Origin: an uncultured bacterium | GTDB taxonomy: Bacteria > Bacteroidota > Bacteroidia > Bacteroidales > Bacteroidaceae | NCBI GenBank assembly: GCA_905215575.1 | Contig: CAJMQV010000023.1 | Span: 1 to 19,125, forward strand | Length of the DNA: 19,125 nt | Direction: 5' to 3' | Shown here: positions 14,722 through 19,125 of the stretch, one piece after another | How positions within the stretch are numbered: position 1 is the stretch's first letter | Layout: every line of letters starts with the position of its first letter | Notes under the pieces: generated by a model | Databases searched by the model: none | What the model was told of the DNA's origin: nothing | What the model saw: the letters and a program-made list of their open reading frames with translations, nothing else | Position numbers and translations under genes: made by a program

Positions 14722-15660
14722 TTACACTAAGTATTGTGAACTGATAGACTCATTGGTTTCTACGCGACGGATGGTCTCCGCAATCAGGTCAGCAATAGAC
14801 AGCTGCTTTACCTTGTCGCAACGCTTTGAGTAAGGGATACTGTCTGTAAATACCATCTCGATCAGTGAACTGTCCTGAACACGCTCAGATGCAGGTCCTG
14901 ACATCACACCGTGAGAAGCGATAGCTCTTACTGACTTGGCTCCGTTCTCTTTCATCAGGTCGGCAGCCTTGGTGATTGTACCGGCTGTATCTACCATGTC
15001 GTCAACGAGGATTACGTTGGCGTCTTTCACATTACCGATAATCTGCATGCTGGCAACTACGTTTGCTTTTTCACGCTTCTTGTCGCACAGAACCATCGGA
15101 CAGTTCAGATATTTTGCATAAGTGCTGGCGCGCTTAGAACCACCAACGTCCGGAGTGGCGATAACCAGATTCTCCAGGTTCAATGACTGAATATAAGGCA
15201 ACATTACGCTTGAAGCATAAAGGTGGTCAACCGGAACATTGAAGAATCCCTGCTCCTGATCAGCATGCAGGTCCATAGTGATCAAACGGTCGATACCGGC
15301 TACACTCAACATGTCAGCTACCAGCTTGGCTGCGATGGAAACACGTGGCTTGTCCTTGCGGTCCTGACGTGCCCAGCCGAAATAAGGAATTACGGCAATA
15401 ATGCTCTTTGCAGATGCACGCTTTGCAGCGTCGATCATCAGCAACAGCTCCATCAGGTTATCTGAGTTTGGGAAAGTTGACTGGATCAGGAATACATCAC
15501 GGCCACGGATAGATTCCTCGTAAGAAACAGCAAATTCTCCGTCAGCAAAGTGAGTAATTTGCAGCTTACCCAGTTCACAGCCCAAGCTTGCACAGATTTT
15601 CTCAGCCAAATATTTTGAATTGGTTCCTGAGAATACTTTAAATGGTCTTTTCTCGCTCAT
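14722..15660 (-). CDS. prs: Ribose-phosphate pyrophosphokinase (PRPP synthetase)
   Basis: This 312-residue cytoplasmic enzyme transfers pyrophosphate from ATP to ribose-5-phosphate to make PRPP, the precursor of purines, pyrimidines, histidine, tryptophan and NAD. The length matches class I enzymes (E. coli, 315). Motifs are GWARQDRKDKPR at 95-106 (the ATP loop), TMDLHADQEQGFF at 128-140 with the active-site H132, and the PRPP-binding loop VDDMVDTAGT at 219-228. The Met at 15660 gives the family start (KVFSGTNSKYLAEKI). The gene starts 39 bases after the stop of the ThiE-like gene upstream, with no exact promoter element between, so cotranscription is likely. Codon bias looks strong, fitting a housekeeping enzyme. 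Confidence 0.96.
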   Translation of the reverse strand: MSEKRPFKVFSGTNSKYLAEKICASLGCELGKLQITHFADGEFAVSYEESIRGRDVFLIQSTFPNSDNLMELLLMIDAAKRASAKSIIAVIPYFGWARQDRKDKPRVSIAAKLVADMLSVAGIDRLITMDLHADQEQGFFNVPVDHLYASSVMLPYIQSLNLENLVIATPDVGGSKRASTYAKYLNCPMVLCDKKREKANVVASMQIIGNVKDANVILVDDMVDTAGTITKAADLMKENGAKSVRAIASHGVMSGPASERVQDSSLIEMVFTDSIPYSKRCDKVKQLSIADLIAETIRRVETNESISSQYLV

Positions 15661-15699
15661 CGTTTTTTTAATATTTGTGGGTTACAATATTCTGTTTTG

Positions 15700-16308
15700 T
15701 CAGTCGACCGCTTTTTTCAGCATCCTGAAGTGATTCAGCAGTTCCTTGAAATCCTTGTTTGAATGAATGTCAAACTGATTCCACAAGTCACCTTTGATGA
15801 CCACACCCCCGAAGCCGTAATCCTTGATTTGCGGAATATTTTTCAGGGAAATGCCTCCGAGAGCCATCACTTTGTGGTCAATAATTCCTGCTTTATGGGC
15901 GGCGAGCAGATTCTCGTGATTAAAAGCTGCCGGATAGCAGGTTTTAGAGATACTGTCAAAAATAGGACTCAAAAATACGTAGTCAAACTGCTTTTTTTCT
16001 TCGTTTACCTCCTCCAGACTGTGAAGCGACTTGCTTACGTGCCCCTCATAGCCTGCGGGTGGTTCCGGATGCCGACAGTTCAGATGGATTCCCATCAGAT
16101 TGAATTCCTTTTTCAGATAAAAGTGATCGTGAATGACGATTCGTTTATGATACTCGTCGGGCAGCAGTGTCAAAAGTCTTTCTGAATAGACCGGATCGGA
16201 TCCCGGCTTGCGCAAATGAAGAATGTCCAGACCTTCTTCAAAGAGCGAGCTGATAATCTTGTCTTCTTCAACGAAGAATTCTTCATTAGTCAGTAAAATC
16301 AGTTTCAT
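15700..16308 (-). CDS. Divergent thiamine-phosphate synthase-like (ThiE/TenI family) protein
   Basis: This 202-residue TIM-barrel protein of the ThiE/TenI family has family features: ILHLRKP at 29-35, SKSLHSLEE at 92-100, the DYVFLSPIFDSISKT stretch at 109-123, ALGGIS at 149-154 and GVVIKGDLW at 168-176. Two usual ThiE ligand motifs are altered. The Asn-Asp pair before the second strand is IHDH at 59-62, and the HLGQxD motif is GIHLNCRHP at 73-81, without Gln-Asp. The enzyme could still join hydroxymethylpyrimidine-PP and thiazole phosphate, but a TenI-like or other role is quite possible. No other thiamine gene is nearby. The start at 16308 is favoured by the first beta strand (MKLILLTN) and an upstream -7 element. 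prs follows 39 bases later. Confidence 0.8.
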   Translation of the reverse strand: MKLILLTNEEFFVEEDKIISSLFEEGLDILHLRKPGSDPVYSERLLTLLPDEYHKRIVIHDHFYLKKEFNLMGIHLNCRHPEPPAGYEGHVSKSLHSLEEVNEEKKQFDYVFLSPIFDSISKTCYPAAFNHENLLAAHKAGIIDHKVMALGGISLKNIPQIKDYGFGGVVIKGDLWNQFDIHSNKDFKELLNHFRMLKKAVD

Positions 16309-16334
16309 AAGAACTTTAACACTTATTTTTGTTG

Positions 16335-16342
16335 CAAAGGTA
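16335..16342 (-). promoter_or_regulatory. Promoter -7 element of the ThiE-like/prs unit
   Basis: TACCTTTG on the minus strand matches TAnnTTTG exactly, 26 bases upstream of the ThiE-like start. It probably serves prs as well. No THI-box (TPP riboswitch) is visible in the short leader. Confidence 0.6.
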
Positions 16343-16427
16343 AGAAAAAACTATCAGTCGGCATAGGTGTTTCAATTATTTTTCGTTTTATTTTTCAATG
16401 CAGTGGTATTCTTAGGATAATAATGCC

Positions 16428-16435
16428 TAACTTTG
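16428..16435 (+). promoter_or_regulatory. Promoter -7 element of the tricorn-like protease gene
   Basis: TAACTTTG matches TAnnTTTG exactly, 37 bases before the ATG. No clear -33 element is present. It diverges from the ThiE-like promoter. Confidence 0.5.
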
Positions 16436-16472
16436 CCCTTATTAATTATGATTTAATTCATCGGTTTACTTT

Positions 16473-19125
16473 ATGAATAAGAAGATGTTGTTGGGTTTGG
16501 CATTGGCTTGCCAGACCAACTTATGGGCTGCGGCAGACCAGCCCGGATGGCTTCGCTGGTGTTCTATTTCGCCAGACGGAAAGCAGATTGCCTTTACTTA
16601 TTGTGGCGACATTTATACGGTGCCGGCGGGAGGCGGTGAAGCGCGCCAGCTCACAGCCAATACGGCTTATGACTATGCTCCGGTGTGGAGCCCCGACAGC
16701 AAGCACATTGCTTTTGCCAGTGCGCGCGAGGGTAGTATGGACGTGTATGTATCTTCGCTCGAAGGGGGAGCTCCGAAGCGCATCACTACAAATTCAGGAA
16801 ATGAGGTGCCGGTGGGATTCTTGGATCATGAGCATGTGCTGTTTTCGGCATGGGGAATGCCTTCGGTAGATAATATACAATATCCCAGCGGTACTTATAC
16901 TCATATATATAAGGTAAATATTCAGGGCGGACGGCCGGAGCTGTACTCCGAATGGAGTATGCGCAATCCGGATGTAAGCCGCCAGGGGGTGCTTTTTGAG
17001 GATGTCAAGGGATATGAAGACTATTGGCGCAAGCATCAGACTTCGAGTATTGCCAGCGATGTGTGGCTCTACGACGGGAAGAACTATCGTCAGCTTACCA
17101 GCTTCAAGGGTGAGAACCGTAATCCGCTCTGGGCTGCCGACGGCAAGCAGTTCTATTATCTGAGCGAGGAGAGCGGCTCTTTTAATATCTTCAAGAAAGG
17201 ACTTACGGTGCAGGACAATCCGGTGCAGCTCACTCATTACAAGGATTGCCCGGTGCGTTTCCTGTCGGCTTCGGACAACGATCTGCTGTGTTACAGCTAC
17301 GACGGCGAGATCTATACCTTGCAGCCGGGCGAAGAGCCGAAAAAGGTTACGGTGCGCATCACACGCGACGACATGCAGCGCGATGTGATCCGTCAGTTGC
17401 GTTCATCCGGAGCCAGTGAGATTTCCGTGTCGCCAAAAGGTAATGAGATTGCCTTTGTGATGAGCGGTGATGTGTATGTCACTTCGATTGACTATAAAAC
17501 GACCAAGCAGATTACCGATACACCGCAGAAGGAACGTACCGTGGACTTCGCGCCCGACGGCCGATCACTGGTGTACGCTTCTGAGCGCAACGGCTTGTGG
17601 CAGGTGTTCCAGGCCAGTCTGGTCAAGAAGGATGAGAAGAACTTTACTTATGCCACCGAGATTAAGGAAGAACAGCTCACTGATGGCAAGTACACAGCCT
17701 TCCAGCCGGTGTATAATCCGAAGGGTGGAGAAGTAGCTTTCCTGAAGAACCGTACCGAAATCTGTGTGCTTGATCTGAAATCGCATAAGGTGCGCACGGT
17801 GATGGACGGCAAATACCAGTATTCTTATACCGATGGCGATCAGGACTTTACCTGGAGTCCGGATGGCAAGTGGCTGCTCACGGAGTATATCGGTGTGGGC
17901 GGATGGAACAATAAGGATATCGCTTTGGTCAAAGCCGACGGTACCGGAGTGATTCACAATCTGACGAACAGCGGTTACAGCGAGGGCAGTCCGAAATGGG
18001 TGCTCGACGGTAAGGCTATGATTTTCCAGAGCGACCGTTCGGGTTATCGCAGCCACGGTTCCTGGGGATCACAGCGTGACGAATTCATCATGTTCTTCGA
18101 TGCAGATGCCTACGACCGCTTTATGATGAACAAGGAGGAACTAGCGCTTTTGGCCGAACGCGAAAAGGCGGAGAAGGAAGTCGAGGAGAAGAAGGTCAAG
18201 GAAATGTCTGACAAGGAGCGCAAGAAATACGAGGCCAACAAGGAAAAGGAGAAGAACAAGGATCTGGTCTTCGACCTGGAACATCTGGAAGAACGCACGC
18301 TGCGCCTCACTCCTTATTCTACCAATCTGGGAGATGCCGTGCTGAGCAAGGACGGAAGCAAACTGTATTATGTGGCTCCTTACGAGGGAGGTGCCGGACT
18401 TTGGGTGCAGCATATTAAGGAGTACCGTAATGAATTGAAGATGCGCGGCATGGACTGGGCTGCTCTGGATGCTGATCCGGAAGTGAAGAATGCGTATATG
18501 GCCAGCGGAGGTATGATCAAGAAACTGGACATTGAGAACGGTCGCGTCAGCAATGTGCCGTTTGAGGCTTTCTATACTTCGCGTCCGGACGAGGAGCGTG
18601 CCTATCTGTTTGAGCACATCTGGAAGCAGACGAAAGACAAGCTTTACGACCCGAACATGAACGGTGCCGACTGGGATGCCATTTATAAGACCTATTCCAA
18701 GTATCTGCCACACATCAACAACAACTACGACTTTGCCGAGATGGCGAGTGAGATGTTGGGTGAGCTGAATGTGTCGCACACCGGTTGCCGCTTCGGTGGT
18801 TATGGCGGTGCGTTGCCTACCGCCTCGTTGGGCGTGTTCTATGATGAGGACTATCAGGGCGACGGACTGAAAGTGAAAGAGGTGCTCGAAGGAAGTCCTT
18901 TGGAACTGGCTTCCCTGCCAGTCAAGGCCGGTGCGGTGATTCTGGCTATTGACGGTGAGGAAATCAAGGCGGGAATGGACTATTATCCGCTGCTCGAGGG
19001 CAAGGCGGGTCGCTATACCCGTCTCACCGTAAAAGAGGGCGGTAAGGAATTCAGTGTAACCGTGAAGCCGATTTCTTCCGGTCGTGAAAGCGATTTGCTG
19101 TACGACCGTTGGGTGAAGCGCAATC
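16473..19125 (+). CDS. Tricorn-like S41 protease, exported, cut by the window end
   Basis: The first 884 residues of a large protein are present; family members exceed 1,000. The start at 16473 opens a signal peptide (MNKKMLLGLALACQ, then WAA|ADQ, cleaved near residue 20), so it is periplasmic. Residues ~25-540 contain repeated TolB/WD40-like beta-propeller blades marked by SPDGKQIAF, SPDSKHIAF, SPKGNEIAF, APDGRSLVY and SPDGKWLL. A highly charged Lys/Glu helix at ~551-610 follows. Residues ~690-790 contain the helical region with NVSHTG, whose Ser768-His769 corresponds to the Ser-His pair of the tricorn active site. A PDZ domain starts near residue 800. The nucleophile Ser and the rest of the S41 core lie beyond the window. 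It should degrade peptides or damaged proteins in the periplasm. The gene is visibly richer in G+C than its left neighbours. Confidence 0.92.
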   Translation, partial: MNKKMLLGLALACQTNLWAAADQPGWLRWCSISPDGKQIAFTYCGDIYTVPAGGGEARQLTANTAYDYAPVWSPDSKHIAFASAREGSMDVYVSSLEGGAPKRITTNSGNEVPVGFLDHEHVLFSAWGMPSVDNIQYPSGTYTHIYKVNIQGGRPELYSEWSMRNPDVSRQGVLFEDVKGYEDYWRKHQTSSIASDVWLYDGKNYRQLTSFKGENRNPLWAADGKQFYYLSEESGSFNIFKKGLTVQDNPVQLTHYKDCPVRFLSASDNDLLCYSYDGEIYTLQPGEEPKKVTVRITRDDMQRDVIRQLRSSGASEISVSPKGNEIAFVMSGDVYVTSIDYKTTKQITDTPQKERTVDFAPDGRSLVYASERNGLWQVFQASLVKKDEKNFTYATEIKEEQLTDGKYTAFQPVYNPKGGEVAFLKNRTEICVLDLKSHKVRTVMDGKYQYSYTDGDQDFTWSPDGKWLLTEYIGVGGWNNKDIALVKADGTGVIHNLTNSGYSEGSPKWVLDGKAMIFQSDRSGYRSHGSWGSQRDEFIMFFDADAYDRFMMNKEELALLAEREKAEKEVEEKKVKEMSDKERKKYEANKEKEKNKDLVFDLEHLEERTLRLTPYSTNLGDAVLSKDGSKLYYVAPYEGGAGLWVQHIKEYRNELKMRGMDWAALDADPEVKNAYMASGGMIKKLDIENGRVSNVPFEAFYTSRPDEERAYLFEHIWKQTKDKLYDPNMNGADWDAIYKTYSKYLPHINNNYDFAEMASEMLGELNVSHTGCRFGGYGGALPTASLGVFYDEDYQGDGLKVKEVLEGSPLELASLPVKAGAVILAIDGEEIKAGMDYYPLLEGKAGRYTRLTVKEGGKEFSVTVKPISSGRESDLLYDRWVKRN

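Noticed and set aside
15661..15699. Separate promoter for prs
   Set aside because: No TAnnTTTG match occurs in the 39-base gap; cotranscription with the ThiE-like gene is simpler.

Overview
The window looks like chromosomal DNA of a gut Bacteroidota, most likely Bacteroides, Phocaeicola or a close relative. The evidence is consistent across the window. Several start codons are preceded by the Bacteroidota -7 promoter element TAnnTTTG rather than by a strong Shine-Dalgarno sequence. Exported proteins carry Bacteroidota-style lipoboxes or Ala-x-Ala signal peptides. The gene families fit too: a family GT3 glycogen synthase, a DUF3417-type glucan phosphorylase, a TlpA-like lipoprotein thioredoxin and a tricorn-like S41 protease. 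No RNA gene, CRISPR array, insertion sequence or phage gene is recognisable. This is mostly a core-metabolism region.

Left part (1-5200). The first ~228 bases do not belong with what follows. They are about 58% G+C by hand count, against about 46% just after, and they break into a glutamate dehydrogenase gene (gdhA) after residue ~136; this looks like a misassembled contig end or a rearrangement breakpoint. After gdhA (minus strand) comes a secreted TPR protein (minus), then an ilvA-ridA pair (plus). IlvA releases a reactive enamine/imine and RidA hydrolyses it. A bidirectional terminator separates ridA from a minus-strand pair: a lipoprotein and a small Cys-rich protein.

Middle part (5300-12070). 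A membrane zinc peptidase (YugP type) is followed by a Na+/Ca2+ exchanger-family antiporter; both are on the plus strand. Next, on the minus strand, is a small secreted protein of unknown function. It is divergent from a glycogen operon of a eukaryotic-type glycogen synthase (GT3) followed 30 bases later by a glucan phosphorylase. These two enzymes build and degrade the same storage polymer.

Right part (12070-19125). A spacer of about 450 bases between two terminators has no convincing gene. It is followed by four minus-strand genes, read from right to left: a divergent ThiE/TenI-like protein, prs (PRPP synthase), a TlpA-like lipoprotein thioredoxin and an EamA transporter. A terminator after prs separates them into two units. 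The window ends inside a large plus-strand gene for a tricorn-like periplasmic protease (signal peptide, beta-propeller, PDZ; the catalytic core is cut off).

I found no clear new biological system. The points most worth checking are the chimeric left end, the gene-free spacer at 12070-12520, the likely loss of glucose-6-phosphate control in the GT3 synthase, and the substituted ligand motif in the ThiE-like protein.
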